The notes: generated from the letters alone by a model not told the origin. A stretch of DNA of 55,391 nt from Chloroflexota bacterium (GCA_013388735.1 JACAES010000085.1:1-55391); one strand, 5' to 3'; positions 1-8,570 are shown, counted from the stretch's first letter. Translations and numbers: made by a program.

Positions 1-648
1 AATTAACTCGGCCTGCAAACCGTCGTCCAGATCGTGCGCGTTGTAGGCCAGTTCATCGGCAGCATTGGCAATCTGCGCTTCAATGGTGCCTCGAAGCTGA
101 ACATCAAATCCGGCGATATTGCTCAAATCATATTCAGTTTCATGTTTGGCAATCCCTTCGAGAGTTTCAAATGTCAGGTTCAAACCCGGCCATTCCGGGT
201 ATCGCTGCTCCAGTTCTGTCACCACTAGGTAGGTCTGGTGATTGTGATTAAAACCGCCGCACCCTTCCGTCAGCCGGTTGAGAATGCCCTCTCCGGCGTG
301 GCCGAAAGGCGGATGCCCCAGGTCATGCGCCAGACAAATCGCCTCCACCAGGTCTTCGTTAGCCGCCAGCACGCGCGCCAGCGTGCGGCCAATCTGCTCA
401 ACCTCCAGCGTATGCGTCAGGCGCGTTCGATAATAATCACCCTCATCATTGACAAACACCTGGGTTTTGTACTCCAGCCGCCGGAACGCCTCCGAATGAA
501 CGATGCGGTCGCGGTCACGCTGGAAAGCCGTCCGATACTCCGGCTCGGCGTCCTGGTAGCGCCGCCCCCGGCTCGCCCGGCTCAACACGGCATACGGAGC
601 CAGCGTGTCCGCCTCAATCTGTTCCAGATGACTGCGTGTTACGAACAT
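1..648 (-). CDS. dgt: HD-domain dNTP triphosphohydrolase (dGTPase-like), C-terminus cut by window edge
   Basis: Reads open from an ATG at 646-648 to the left edge (216 codons). Seen: the dGTPase pattern of an early conserved His (about residue 79), the HDLGHPPFGHAGE block at 108-120, ETLEGIAKHE near 161 and DELAYNAHDLDDGL near 198. These His/Asp residues form the HD metal site of Dgt/SAMHD1-type enzymes, which cleave dNTPs to nucleoside plus triphosphate. The start overlaps the end of nagA by 10 nt, so the two are probably co-transcribed. Members are usually about 330-450 aa, so a substantial C-terminal part is missing. Exact nucleotide preference cannot be read from the sequence. Confidence 0.9.
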   Translation of the reverse strand, partial: MFVTRSHLEQIEADTLAPYAVLSRASRGRRYQDAEPEYRTAFQRDRDRIVHSEAFRRLEYKTQVFVNDEGDYYRTRLTHTLEVEQIGRTLARVLAANEDLVEAICLAHDLGHPPFGHAGEGILNRLTEGCGGFNHNHQTYLVVTELEQRYPEWPGLNLTFETLEGIAKHETEYDLSNIAGFDVQLRGTIEAQIANAADELAYNAHDLDDGLQAELI

Positions 649-1817
649 ACCAGCCTCTCGTGGTCGCAGTAAACCACGCGCCCTTCGGCCATCGTCAGGT
701 AAACGTGGACAGCCTCATCTACCAGAACCATATCCGCATCCTTCCCTACTTCCAGGCTTCCCTTGCGGTCGGCCAGATGAATCGCGCGCGCGGCATTCCA
801 ACTACACGCCCGCCATGCCCGTTCCAGTGGCTCCGCGGTCGCCTGCATATAATTTCGCAGCGCAGTATCCATCGTGAGGATGCTGCCCGCCAGCGTGCCA
901 TCCGGCAGCCGCACCGCGCCGTCCTTGACCATCACGCTGCGTTCATCAAGCGTACACTCGCCGACGGGCATCCCCGCGCAGCGCACGGCATCGGTGATAA
1001 GAACCACCCCGTCCATACCCTTTGCCCGTGCCAGAACCCACATCGCCGCCGGATGTACATGAACATTGTCCGCGATTAACTCACATCGAATTTGAGGCAG
1101 CGTCATCACCGCGCCGGCCACACCCGGTTCGCGGTGATTAAACCCGGTCATGGCATTAAACGTATGCGTGGCATGAGTCAGCCCCAACTGCGCCGCATCC
1201 ACGATCTGCTCGTAAGTCGCGCCGGTATGCGCTGCCGATACCGTCACCCCACGCCGGACGCATTCGGTGATGAGCCAGTGGTTTTCCGCGTATTCCGGCG
1301 CTAATGACAGCAGACGAATAATGTCCAGATCGAGCAGCGTCCGGGCTTCGCGGCTGTCTGCCCGGCGAATACATTCAACTTTCTGCGCGCCGCACTTGCC
1401 GGGGTTGAGGTACGGCCCTTCGAGATGCGCCCCCAGGATCGTCGCGCCGTCGGGCTGTTGGCCCTGGGCAACAGCGACGATTTTCAGCGCCGCCAGGATG
1501 CGCTCGTGTGTATCTGCCCAGGTCGTCGCCAGAAAGCCGGTGACACCGTGACGGGCATAAAACTGTGCCATACAGCGCAGGCCATCCGGCGACGCATCCA
1601 TCGTATCAAACCCGGCAGCGCCATGCACATGCACATCAATGAAGCCGGGCAGCAGAATCAACCCGCCCGCATCTAGCCGCGCCACGCCATCCAGTTCAGG
1701 CGCGGCGCCTACACCCATCCGCGTTATACGCCGCCCCTCGCAGTAAACCCAACCATCATCAGACACGTCGTCTGGTGTTACCATTCGTGTATTGTAGATC
1801 AGTACCGGATCAGCCAT
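639..1817 (-). CDS. nagA: N-acetylglucosamine-6-phosphate deacetylase
   Basis: 392 aa amidohydrolase that removes acetate from GlcNAc-6-P in cytosolic amino-sugar and peptidoglycan recycling. Seen: metal-binding HVH at 63-65, HLEGPYLNP with Glu133, SAAHTGAT with His197, THATHTF with His215 and His218, and the catalytic Asp of LITDAV at about 276. Length matches the family. The ATG at 1817 follows a G-rich Shine-Dalgarno-like stretch. It overlaps the downstream dGTPase gene by 10 nt and is divergent from the pyr operon. No nagB or amino-sugar transporter is adjacent, so its physiological partner genes lie elsewhere. Confidence 0.95.
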   Translation of the reverse strand: MADPVLIYNTRMVTPDDVSDDGWVYCEGRRITRMGVGAAPELDGVARLDAGGLILLPGFIDVHVHGAAGFDTMDASPDGLRCMAQFYARHGVTGFLATTWADTHERILAALKIVAVAQGQQPDGATILGAHLEGPYLNPGKCGAQKVECIRRADSREARTLLDLDIIRLLSLAPEYAENHWLITECVRRGVTVSAAHTGATYEQIVDAAQLGLTHATHTFNAMTGFNHREPGVAGAVMTLPQIRCELIADNVHVHPAAMWVLARAKGMDGVVLITDAVRCAGMPVGECTLDERSVMVKDGAVRLPDGTLAGSILTMDTALRNYMQATAEPLERAWRACSWNAARAIHLADRKGSLEVGKDADMVLVDEAVHVYLTMAEGRVVYCDHERLVCS

Positions 1818-1877
1818 CTGCCGCCCCCTGCTCTATAACCCTATTTTAACCGATGACTTCACGCCTGCACCTGCCTG

Positions 1878-1906
1878 TTGTCGGATGGCCGTGCCGATGT
1901 TATAAC
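1878..1906 (+). promoter_or_regulatory. Predicted promoter of the pyr operon
   Basis: TTGTCG at 1878-1883 and TATAAC at 1901-1906 are separated by 17 bp and lie about 45 nt before the pyrB ATG. This is a sigma-70-like match by eye. No terminator/antiterminator or PyrR-binding leader was recognised between it and pyrB. Confidence 0.5.
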
Positions 1907-1950
1907 GATACATAACGTAAGCCACATTCACCAAAAGGCCATATCCAACC

Positions 1951-3021
1951 ATGAATGGGGACACCGAGCCGAAAGGCACACCTACCAACCCCTACTTACA
2001 GCGTTATGTTCCGCCCAAAATCGAGGGCAACTTCACCGGTAAGCATATTATCACCGTAGATCAATTTGAACGCAAAGACCTGCAAATCCTGTTCGATGCG
2101 GCCATTTCGATCCGTAAACGCATCCACCATGCGGATCGAGGGCTGACGGAACTATGCGCCGGCAAGATCATGGCCTCGCTGTTTTTTGAAGCCAGTACCC
2201 GAACCGACATGTCATTTCAGGCCTCCATGCGGCGGCTCGGCGGCGAAGTCATCGCCGCCAGCAATGGCGTCCAGTTTTCCTCGGTTTATAAGGGCGAAAA
2301 TCTGGCAGACACGGTGCGCGCCGCCGGCTGTTACGCCGATGTGATCGTGCTGCGCCATCCCCAGCTTGGCTCGTCCTACGAAGCCGCCTATTACCTGGAT
2401 AAGCTCAACAAGCGCATCAAAAATCCATCGGTTATCATCAGCGGCGGCGACGGCATCGGCGAGCATCCGACCCAGGCGCTTCTGGATATGTTCACCATTT
2501 ACGATCTCAAAAACCGGAGTCTCGATAACCTGACTATCACGTTGGTGGGTGATCTGCGCAACGGGCGCACGGTTCACTCGCTGGCAAAGCTGCTGGCCCA
2601 CTACGGCCCGCAGAACGTTTCTCTGAGTTTTGTTTCGCCGTCTACGCTGCAAATGCCCCGCGCCATCATTCAGATGTTGAACGACAAAGGCATGACGATC
2701 TACGAAACTGCCGACCTGAACGAGGTGCTGCCGCACAGTGATGTGATTTACTGGACTCGCGTGCAGGAAGAACGTTTCGAGGATGCCGCGGCATACGAAG
2801 CTATCAAGGATGATTTCATCATGACTCCGCCCGTCCTGGCGCGCACAAAGTCAGACGCCATCCTCATGCACCCACTGCCGCGCAAAAATGAGATGGGTAC
2901 ACGCGACGACCATGATATCCTGGACGAAGACCCACGCGCGGTGTATTTCGAGCAGATGGAAAACGGCATGTTCATCCGCATGGCGCTGCTGGCGAAAGTG
3001 CTGCGCGGGGTTTACGTCTGA
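1951..3021 (+). CDS. pyrB: Aspartate carbamoyltransferase catalytic subunit
   Basis: 356 aa. Condenses carbamoyl phosphate with aspartate, the first committed step of pyrimidine synthesis. Seen: carbamoyl-phosphate loop STRT at 82-85, HPTQ at 172-175 and HPLPR at 307-311, all diagnostic of the family. It is longer than a typical bacterial PyrB (about 310 aa) because of a polar N-terminal extension of about 30 residues before the conserved fold. First gene of an operon with pyrC, pyrD, pyrE and pyrF; its stop overlaps the pyrC start by 1 nt. No regulatory subunit (pyrI) gene is next to it. The SD-like AAAAGG lies somewhat far (about 14 nt) upstream of the ATG. Confidence 0.95.
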   Translation: MNGDTEPKGTPTNPYLQRYVPPKIEGNFTGKHIITVDQFERKDLQILFDAAISIRKRIHHADRGLTELCAGKIMASLFFEASTRTDMSFQASMRRLGGEVIAASNGVQFSSVYKGENLADTVRAAGCYADVIVLRHPQLGSSYEAAYYLDKLNKRIKNPSVIISGGDGIGEHPTQALLDMFTIYDLKNRSLDNLTITLVGDLRNGRTVHSLAKLLAHYGPQNVSLSFVSPSTLQMPRAIIQMLNDKGMTIYETADLNEVLPHSDVIYWTRVQEERFEDAAAYEAIKDDFIMTPPVLARTKSDAILMHPLPRKNEMGTRDDHDILDEDPRAVYFEQMENGMFIRMALLAKVLRGVYV

Positions 3022-4094
3022 TGTTCATCCAGATACCTGGCATGATAGACCCCCATACGCATCTGCGTGACCTGGACTGGTCGCACAAGGCAACCTTCGC
3101 CAGCGAAACGGCGGCGGCTGTCGCCGGGGGCTACTGGGCCATTTTCGATATGCCGAACACGCCGCCGTCCACTACTTCGCGCCCGGCGCTGGATCGCAAG
3201 CTGGCCGCCTTGCGCAGTCAGGCGGTTTGCGATTGGGGCGTTTACTTCGGCGCATCCCAGGCCGACAACACCAACCAGTATGCCGACGCTGCCGGCGACG
3301 TATGCGGCCTGAAAATCTTCAACAACGCCACCACCGGTGACCTGCTCATCGAAGATCAGGCCGAACGCAAACGGCACTATGCGGCCTGGCCGTCCTCGAA
3401 AATCATCGCCGTCCATGCCGAAGAGGAAACCGTGCTGGACATTCTGGCGCTGGTTCGCCGGTTCCGACGGCGAACTCACTTCCTGCACATCAGCACTGCC
3501 AGAGAAATCGCTTATCTGCGGGCGGCGAAGGATGAGGGTCTGCCCATCACGATTGGCGTCTGCCCGCATCACCTCTATCTGACACAGGACGACGCGCACG
3601 CGCTTGGCTCGCTTGGACTGATGAAACCCGGCCTCAAAACCGCCGCCGACCGCGATGCCCTCTGGGAAGCCGTCGCGTCCGGGCTTGTGGACGTGATCGA
3701 GTCCGATCATGCGCCGCACACCCTGGCGGAAAAACAATCCGAGAAGCCACCTTATGGCGTGCCGGGTCTGGAAACGACCCTGCCGCTTTTGCTGCTGGCG
3801 GTGCGGGAAGGCCGACTATCGCTGGAGCGCGTCGTCCAACTGGTCGCCGAAAACCCGCGGCGCATCTGGAGTCTGCCCTGCCTGCCGGATACTTACACCC
3901 TGGTTGACCTGGACGCCGGGTTTACCATCGAACGCGGCCAGCTTCATACAGCCTGTGGCTGGTCGCCATTCGAGGGGATGCGGGTGTACGGCAAAGTGCG
4001 CGAAACCTGGATTCGCGGCAGCAAGGTTTTCGACGGTGAACAGGTGCTTGTCCCGCCAGGTTTTGGGCGAAACGTATTCGGCGAGGCCGCATGA
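3021..4094 (+). CDS. pyrC: Dihydroorotase
   Basis: 357 aa amidohydrolase that cyclises carbamoyl aspartate to dihydroorotate. Seen: DPHTHLRD with His12 and His14, a carboxylatable lysine candidate in CGLKIFNN (Lys98), His132 in VHAEEE, His156 in HFLHIST, CPHHLYLT near 181 and the catalytic Asp229 of SDHAPH. These give the full binuclear metal site, so it looks active rather than a PyrC-like pseudo-subunit. Somewhat shorter than class I enzymes (about 420-430 aa). Translationally coupled to pyrB (1-nt overlap) and pyrD (4-nt overlap). Confidence 0.93.
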   Translation: MFIQIPGMIDPHTHLRDLDWSHKATFASETAAAVAGGYWAIFDMPNTPPSTTSRPALDRKLAALRSQAVCDWGVYFGASQADNTNQYADAAGDVCGLKIFNNATTGDLLIEDQAERKRHYAAWPSSKIIAVHAEEETVLDILALVRRFRRRTHFLHISTAREIAYLRAAKDEGLPITIGVCPHHLYLTQDDAHALGSLGLMKPGLKTAADRDALWEAVASGLVDVIESDHAPHTLAEKQSEKPPYGVPGLETTLPLLLLAVREGRLSLERVVQLVAENPRRIWSLPCLPDTYTLVDLDAGFTIERGQLHTACGWSPFEGMRVYGKVRETWIRGSKVFDGEQVLVPPGFGRNVFGEAA

Positions 4095-5218
4095 GGGCGA
4101 TTTTTCTGGCCGTTTACGGTTTTGTTTATACCGGCATCATCCGGCGGCTGATTTTCCGTTCGTCCGCTCAGCAAGCCCACCGGCAGATGCTTCACCTGCT
4201 GGCCGCCCTCGACCGGTCGCCGCTGCTGTGCGGCCTGCTGGCTGCTATACGCCGGCTGGCTTTCGCCGAACAGCAACGATCGGTCGGCGGTGTCATGCTG
4301 GCAACTCCGCTGGTTCTGGCCGCCGGGTTGGTGAAAGGCGAAGGCTTTGACACTGAGGACGCGGCCTGCGCCGCCGTCGCGCGCGGCGAAAATATCATCC
4401 CTGGCTGGCGCACCATGCCCCGGTTGGTCGGGCCAGTGGAGTTCGGCTCGTTCACCCGACATCCACGCCTCGGCAATCCCGGCATCGTCGTCTGGCGGGA
4501 CGAAACCACCCACTCGACTCAGAACCGCGTCGGGCTGCGCAATCCCGGCGCGGTGGCCGCCGCCGCGTTCCTGGCGCGCCACCGCCCAAATCTGCCGGCC
4601 TGCTTTGGGATCAACATCGCCGTCAGCCCCGGCGTCACCGATCTCGACCGGCAGGTGGTGGAAGTAACCGAATCATTCCGGGTTTTTCTCGACCAGGGAA
4701 TACACCCATCCTGGTTTACGCTCAACCTGAGCTGCCCAAACACCGAGGATGACCCCGGCAGCCGCCACACCGAAGCGTTAACCCGCCACCTGTGCTGCGC
4801 CGCGCGGGATGCCATCGGCCCGGCGAACATCCCGTTGTGGGTGAAAGTCAGCCCGGAACTCGCGCCGGAGCAGTACCGCGTTCTGCTGCGAATTTTCCAC
4901 GAAACCGGCGTCCGGGCCGTCATCGCCACCAATACCCTGCCCGGCCCAGCCCCGAACGACCCTTCGCTCACGGCCGGGATAGGCGGCAGGCGATTGCGTG
5001 AATCCGCCCTGGAAGCCGTTCGTTTGCTGGCGCAGGAAAAAGCTCTGCGCTACTACGCGGTGGACATCATCGGCTGCGGGGGCATCCTGGATGGCCGCGC
5101 TTACCGGCAGTTCCGCGAAAGCGGTGCGGAGGCCGTGCAGTACTGGTCGGCGCTGATCTACCGGGGGCCGCTGGCGGCGGCGCTTATCGAAAGCGAATCA
5201 CAACATGGAAACACTTGA
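4091..5218 (+). CDS. pyrD: Dihydroorotate dehydrogenase, class 2-like layout with Cys at the catalytic-base position
   Basis: 375 aa FMN enzyme oxidising dihydroorotate to orotate. The N-terminal roughly 50 residues form a hydrophobic/amphipathic extension like the membrane- and quinone-associating helices of class 2 enzymes. The flavin-barrel motifs follow: GSFTRHPRLGNPG near 119, LNLSCPNT at 211-218, KVSPEL, ATNTLPGP and CGGI. Odd point: class 2 enzymes normally use Ser in the N-x-S-S-P-N-T motif. Here Cys215 fills that position, as in class 1 enzymes. Overlaps pyrC by 4 nt and pyrE by 14 nt. No pyrK is adjacent, which fits a quinone-linked rather than class 1B enzyme. Confidence 0.9.
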   Translation: MRAIFLAVYGFVYTGIIRRLIFRSSAQQAHRQMLHLLAALDRSPLLCGLLAAIRRLAFAEQQRSVGGVMLATPLVLAAGLVKGEGFDTEDAACAAVARGENIIPGWRTMPRLVGPVEFGSFTRHPRLGNPGIVVWRDETTHSTQNRVGLRNPGAVAAAAFLARHRPNLPACFGINIAVSPGVTDLDRQVVEVTESFRVFLDQGIHPSWFTLNLSCPNTEDDPGSRHTEALTRHLCCAARDAIGPANIPLWVKVSPELAPEQYRVLLRIFHETGVRAVIATNTLPGPAPNDPSLTAGIGGRRLRESALEAVRLLAQEKALRYYAVDIIGCGGILDGRAYRQFRESGAEAVQYWSALIYRGPLAAALIESESQHGNT

Positions 5219-5840
5219 TACTCGTATCGCCCGCATTCTTCTGGAAATCAATGCCGTCGGCTTCGCGCCGGACAGGCCGATCACGTTTAAATCCGGTATC
5301 GTCTCGCCGGTATATGTAGATAACCGCGGTCTGCCTTATCATCCAGCCCAATGGCGGATTGTAATCGAAGGTTTCCAATCACTCATCCATCAGGAACAGA
5401 TGCGTTTTGATGTGGTAGCCGGGGTCGCCGTCGGCGGCGTGCCGCACAGTGCGGCGCTGGCTTATACCCTGGAACGACCATCGGTGTTCATTCGTAAAGA
5501 GGCCAAAGGACACGGTAAGCAGAAACGGGTTGAGGGCGGAGATGTTCAGGGGCGGCGCGTCCTACTCATCGAAGACCTGGTGACAACCGGCGGCAGCAGC
5601 CTGGACGGCGTGGCTGCTCTGCGCGAGGAAGGCGCGCTGGTCGAGTTTACCCTGGCAATTGTCAGCTATGGTTTCCCGGAGTCACTGGCCGCATTTGAAT
5701 CGGCGGGCGTCCAACTGCACACCCTCACCAACTTCCGCGCTATTATGGAACAGGCCCAGCAGCTTGGAAAGCTGGATGCATCCCAGGTCGCCACAGTTTC
5801 GGAATGGCTCAAAGACCCGTATAACTGGAAACAGCCATGA
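5205..5840 (+). CDS. pyrE: Orotate phosphoribosyltransferase
   Basis: 211 aa. Transfers the phosphoribosyl group from PRPP to orotate to give OMP. Seen: the type I PRTase PRPP-binding motif RVLLIEDLVTTGGSS at about 118-132, an FKSGIVSPVYVDNR substrate loop near 28-41 and IRKEAKGHGKQK in the flexible loop near 96-107. Length is typical. The start lies 14 nt inside the end of pyrD and the stop overlaps pyrF by 4 nt, so expression is strongly coupled. Confidence 0.96.
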   Translation: METLDTRIARILLEINAVGFAPDRPITFKSGIVSPVYVDNRGLPYHPAQWRIVIEGFQSLIHQEQMRFDVVAGVAVGGVPHSAALAYTLERPSVFIRKEAKGHGKQKRVEGGDVQGRRVLLIEDLVTTGGSSLDGVAALREEGALVEFTLAIVSYGFPESLAAFESAGVQLHTLTNFRAIMEQAQQLGKLDASQVATVSEWLKDPYNWKQP

Positions 5841-6634
5841 GCATCATCACCAGATACAACACCCGCGCCGACGCTGTCAATTCGCTGCTGTGCGTCGGGC
5901 TGGATTCGCAGATCGAACGCCTTCCGAAATCCTTTCGCCAGGACGATCTGCCCCAGTTTTCCTTCAACCGCTGGATCATCGAACAAACCGCTGAGTATGC
6001 GGCAGCCTTCAAAGCCAATATCGCCTTTTACGAGGCGTGCGGCCAGCAGGGGCTTCATGAGCTTCACCTGACTATTGACTACCTCCGCCAGCATTACCCT
6101 GACATCTTCACCATCTGCGATGCCAAACGCGCCGACATCGGCAGCACCAATCAGGCTTATGCGCAGGCGATCTTCGACCAGATGGGCTTTGACGCCATCA
6201 CGCTCCATCCGTATCTTGGGCGCGAAGCACTTGAGCCATTTTTGTCGCGCGCGGATAAAGGGTGTATCGTGCTGTGCCGCACCTCAAACCCCGGCGCGCG
6301 CGAGTTTCAGGATTTGGAGACAGGCGGAAAACCGCTCTGGCTGGTCGTCGCGGAACAGGTCAGCCGGGAGTGGGACGTTAAACACAATTGTATGCTGGTG
6401 GTCGGCGCGACCTACCCGGAGGAAATGCGCCGGATCAGACAGGCCGTTGGTGAGATGACGTTTCTCGTGCCGGGAATCGGCGCGCAGGGCGGCGATATAG
6501 AAGCCACTATACACGCAGGGTTAAACGCAAGCGGCAAAGGATTGATCGTCAACGCATCCCGCAGCATCATCTTCGCCGGCAATCCGGCTGAAGCCGCCCG
6601 GTCGCTGCGTGACGACATTAACGCGCATCGTTAG
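5837..6634 (+). CDS. pyrF: Orotidine 5'-phosphate decarboxylase (type 2)
   Basis: 265 aa. Converts OMP to UMP, the last step of the operon pathway. Seen: the catalytic charged network in DAKRADIGST at 95-104 (Asp95, Lys97, Asp100), KANIAFYEACG near 59-69, and the phosphate-binding VPGIGAQGGD and NASRSIIF blocks near the C-terminus. The longer form (about 265-275 aa) and the DAKRxDIGST wording place it in the type 2 group rather than the E. coli-type group. Last gene of pyrBCDEF; a hairpin lies just after the stop. Confidence 0.96.
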   Translation: MSIITRYNTRADAVNSLLCVGLDSQIERLPKSFRQDDLPQFSFNRWIIEQTAEYAAAFKANIAFYEACGQQGLHELHLTIDYLRQHYPDIFTICDAKRADIGSTNQAYAQAIFDQMGFDAITLHPYLGREALEPFLSRADKGCIVLCRTSNPGAREFQDLETGGKPLWLVVAEQVSREWDVKHNCMLVVGATYPEEMRRIRQAVGEMTFLVPGIGAQGGDIEATIHAGLNASGKGLIVNASRSIIFAGNPAEAARSLRDDINAHR

Positions 6635-6641
6635 AAACGCA

Positions 6642-6665
6642 CGAGGGCGACATATGCCGCCCTCG
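6642..6665. terminator. Hairpin between convergent pyrF and SCO genes
   Basis: CGAGGGCG pairs with CGCCCTCG (8 bp, 8-nt loop) between the two convergent stop codons. There is no clean T-run on either side, so it may be a weak bidirectional terminator or an mRNA 3' stabiliser. Confidence 0.45.
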
Positions 6666-6674
6666 CCATTTCGC

Positions 6675-7328
6675 TTATCCTGCTTTGATCTGCCGACGGA
6701 TGCTCTCGGCCACAATTTCCGGTTCCGTCCCAAACGCAAAACTGACCCGCAGACGGCCTTCCGGGTCAACCAGATAGGATCGGGTCGTATGGTCTATCAG
6801 GTAATCCGCACCGGAGCCGGTATCGGTGCGGCGCTCATAGAACAGACTATATTCCGGCCCAATGCGCGCCAACGTTTCATCATCCCCGGACAGCCCGATG
6901 AAGGTCGGGTCGAACAGGGCCAGATATTTCGCCAGCGCCTCCGGTGTATCGCGCACACCATCCACGCTGATGAACACGATCTGCACCGCATCGGCGTCAT
7001 CACCCAAAAGCCGCCGCACCTGTTTGTACTCCGCCAGCGTCAGCGGGCAAAAATCCGGGCAGTGAGTGTAACCAAAAAACAATACCGCCCATCGTCCACG
7101 CAGGTCGCTTAAACTCAGCGGCTCGCCCGTGCTGCTGGGCAGCGTGAAGACGCTTAGTTCAACCGGTGGGTCGTACACCGTACCCGTGTATTCGGTATCC
7201 TCCGGCGCGGCTTCAGCTGGCCGGCGGGCCGCCTGGTACAGGACGAACGCAACCACCACGACACTCACCAGCAAAGCCGCCAGCAGAAAAAGCGTTGTCT
7301 TTTTGCTCTTATCCGTTTGGGAAGCCAT
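6675..7328 (-). CDS. SCO1/SenC family copper chaperone (thioredoxin fold)
   Basis: 217 aa membrane-anchored protein for copper delivery to cytochrome oxidase CuA, or for thiol redox around it. Seen: an N-terminal membrane anchor at about 12-31, a Pro/Ala/Glu linker, then the SCO fold. It carries the copper-binding pair Cys90-Pro-Asp-Phe-Cys94 (YTHCPDFCP) and the distal His180 in YLIDHTTR. All three metal ligands are present. It lies 6 nt after the stop of the PCu(A)C gene on the same strand, a common pairing for CuA assembly. No oxidase genes are in the window. Confidence 0.93.
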   Translation of the reverse strand: MASQTDKSKKTTLFLLAALLVSVVVVAFVLYQAARRPAEAAPEDTEYTGTVYDPPVELSVFTLPSSTGEPLSLSDLRGRWAVLFFGYTHCPDFCPLTLAEYKQVRRLLGDDADAVQIVFISVDGVRDTPEALAKYLALFDPTFIGLSGDDETLARIGPEYSLFYERRTDTGSGADYLIDHTTRSYLVDPEGRLRVSFAFGTEPEIVAESIRRQIKAG

Positions 7329-7334
7329 TACTCT

Positions 7335-8333
7335 TCAGTGACCCATGCTCATACCCATCATTTTGTCGTACACTGGCACAGCAACCGCCAGTTCCGCGCC
7401 TGACTCAAATACCAGCGTCAGCATAAACGCCTGCCCCGGAAGCAAGTCACGCGGCAGTTCCATCAGCATCACGTGATAGCCGCCCGGTTTCAATTCCACG
7501 CTGCCGCCCGCCGGAATTTCAATCCCGCCTTCCACCGGGCGCATCTTCATCACATCGTTTTCCATCAGCACTTCATGGATTTCCACCAGCCCGGCGGCAT
7601 CCGTCGCCCCCCCTACCAGCCGGTCGGCTTCCGCGCCCCGGTTCAGGATGAACATGTAAGCCGCGCTGACGCTGTCTGTCGCCATAGCGGCCTCCGGCGT
7701 GGACTCCATCATCATCTCCGGCGTCGCTTCCATCGCCATGTCCATCATCTGTGCCGTCGGGCGCGCCCAGGCATTAACGATCACCAGATCACCCATCGCA
7801 GGCGGCTCGCTCAGGATCGGCGCACCCAGCACCACTGATTGCGGTTCACCCCCATCCACCATCTCAAAGGTCAGCGTCAGACTGATTGCCGCGCCAACCA
7901 GGAGTTCGCGTTTGAGTTCCATCAACATCACGTGATAGCCGCCCGGCTTCAATTCCACGCTGCCGCCCGCCGGGATTTCAATCCCGCCTTCCACCGGGCG
8001 CATCTTCATCACGTCGTTTTCCATCAGCACTTCATGGATTTCCACCAGCCCGGCGGCGTCCGTCGCCCCCGCCACCAGCCGGATGGCGCTCTCCCCTCGG
8101 TTTTCGATCATCATATAGGCCGCGCTCACACCCTCCACGCTTCCCATATGTTCCATACCCATTTCCGGCGTCGCCTCCGGCATCATAGCAGCGGCAGTAG
8201 CCCGCGCCCACACGCCGCTTATCAGGATGTCGGGCATTCCCATATCCATACCCATCATATCCTGCCCCAACACAGCCGGCGGAGCCACCAGAAGAACGAC
8301 CAGCAGCAGACAGAAAAACACGTTTCGCTTCAT
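7335..8333 (-). CDS. Periplasmic copper chaperone with two PCu(A)C domains
   Basis: 332 aa from the ATG at 8331-8333, chosen because AAAGGG lies about 7 nt upstream and the protein then opens with a clean signal peptide (MKRN then a Leu/Val-rich core). An in-frame upstream extension is dismissed. Two DUF461/PCu(A)C domains follow (about residues 55-175 and 200-325). Each is preceded by a Met-rich stretch (MMGMDMGM; MMDMAMEATPEMMME), and the C-terminus is MMGMSMGH. PCu(A)C proteins bind Cu(I) through His/Met and pass it to SCO/CuA. The two domains share an identical core of about 49 residues, which implies recent duplication or gene conversion. Co-directional with SCO. Confidence 0.9.
   Translation of the reverse strand: MKRNVFFCLLLVVLLVAPPAVLGQDMMGMDMGMPDILISGVWARATAAAMMPEATPEMGMEHMGSVEGVSAAYMMIENRGESAIRLVAGATDAAGLVEIHEVLMENDVMKMRPVEGGIEIPAGGSVELKPGGYHVMLMELKRELLVGAAISLTLTFEMVDGGEPQSVVLGAPILSEPPAMGDLVIVNAWARPTAQMMDMAMEATPEMMMESTPEAAMATDSVSAAYMFILNRGAEADRLVGGATDAAGLVEIHEVLMENDVMKMRPVEGGIEIPAGGSVELKPGGYHVMLMELPRDLLPGQAFMLTLVFESGAELAVAVPVYDKMMGMSMGH
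7456..7623 (-). repeat. Intragenic direct repeat, copy 2 (second PCu(A)C domain)
   Basis: This roughly 168-nt stretch matches 7915-8082 with only a few mismatches at a 459-nt (153-codon) offset, starting around GAGTTCCAT/CAGTTCCAT. It encodes the identical DAAGLVEIHEVLMENDVMKM region. Amino-acid identity is essentially complete across the stretch. Confidence 0.9.
7915..8082 (-). repeat. Intragenic direct repeat, copy 1 (first PCu(A)C domain)
   Basis: Partner of 7456-7623. The flanking parts of the two domains have diverged much more than this core, which argues for localised homogenisation. Confidence 0.9.
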
Positions 8334-8383
8334 AAAACACCCTTTCTGTGTCCGGTAGAATCCATCCAAGACTTCACGCCCCG

Positions 8384-8412
8384 ATTTTACTGCCCAATAA
8401 GGCTTGGGACAA
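8384..8412 (-). promoter_or_regulatory. Predicted promoter of the PCu(A)C-SCO operon
   Basis: On the minus strand, TTGTCC (8412-8407), a 17-bp spacer and TAAAAT (8389-8384) lie about 50 nt before the ATG. The -35 region overlaps an inverted repeat, CCCAA-N6-TTGGG, at about 8393-8408 that could be an operator. The divergent gap 8334-8667 holds this promoter and the rightward one at 8542-8570. Nothing else was recognised there. Confidence 0.4.
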
Positions 8413-8541
8413 CCATCACAAAGGTCATGTTGAAAATCCCGATAAACTGCAATTTTTATTTGCCTCTCACAAATGAACAGGCTAAAATTGTCGCTCGACA
8501 GTGAATGTGTCAAATTTCACCCCTTTTCAATACGATTGGTA

Positions 8542-8570
8542 CTGAACGGAGAAAAGCCGCTGCCTATAAT
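8542..8570 (+). promoter_or_regulatory. Predicted promoter of the duplicated-SBP ABC operon
   Basis: A perfect TATAAT sits at 8565-8570 with a weak -35 (CTGAAC at 8542-8547, 17-bp spacer). A strong ribosome site, AGGAGG at 8654-8659, lies 8 nt before the ATG at 8668. The roughly 90-nt 5' UTR shows no clear riboswitch. Confidence 0.45.

Noticed and set aside
8334-8513. N-terminal extension of the PCu(A)C gene to 8513
   Set aside because: It would bury the signal peptide about 60 residues inside the protein and ignore the good AAAGGG site before the ATG at 8333.
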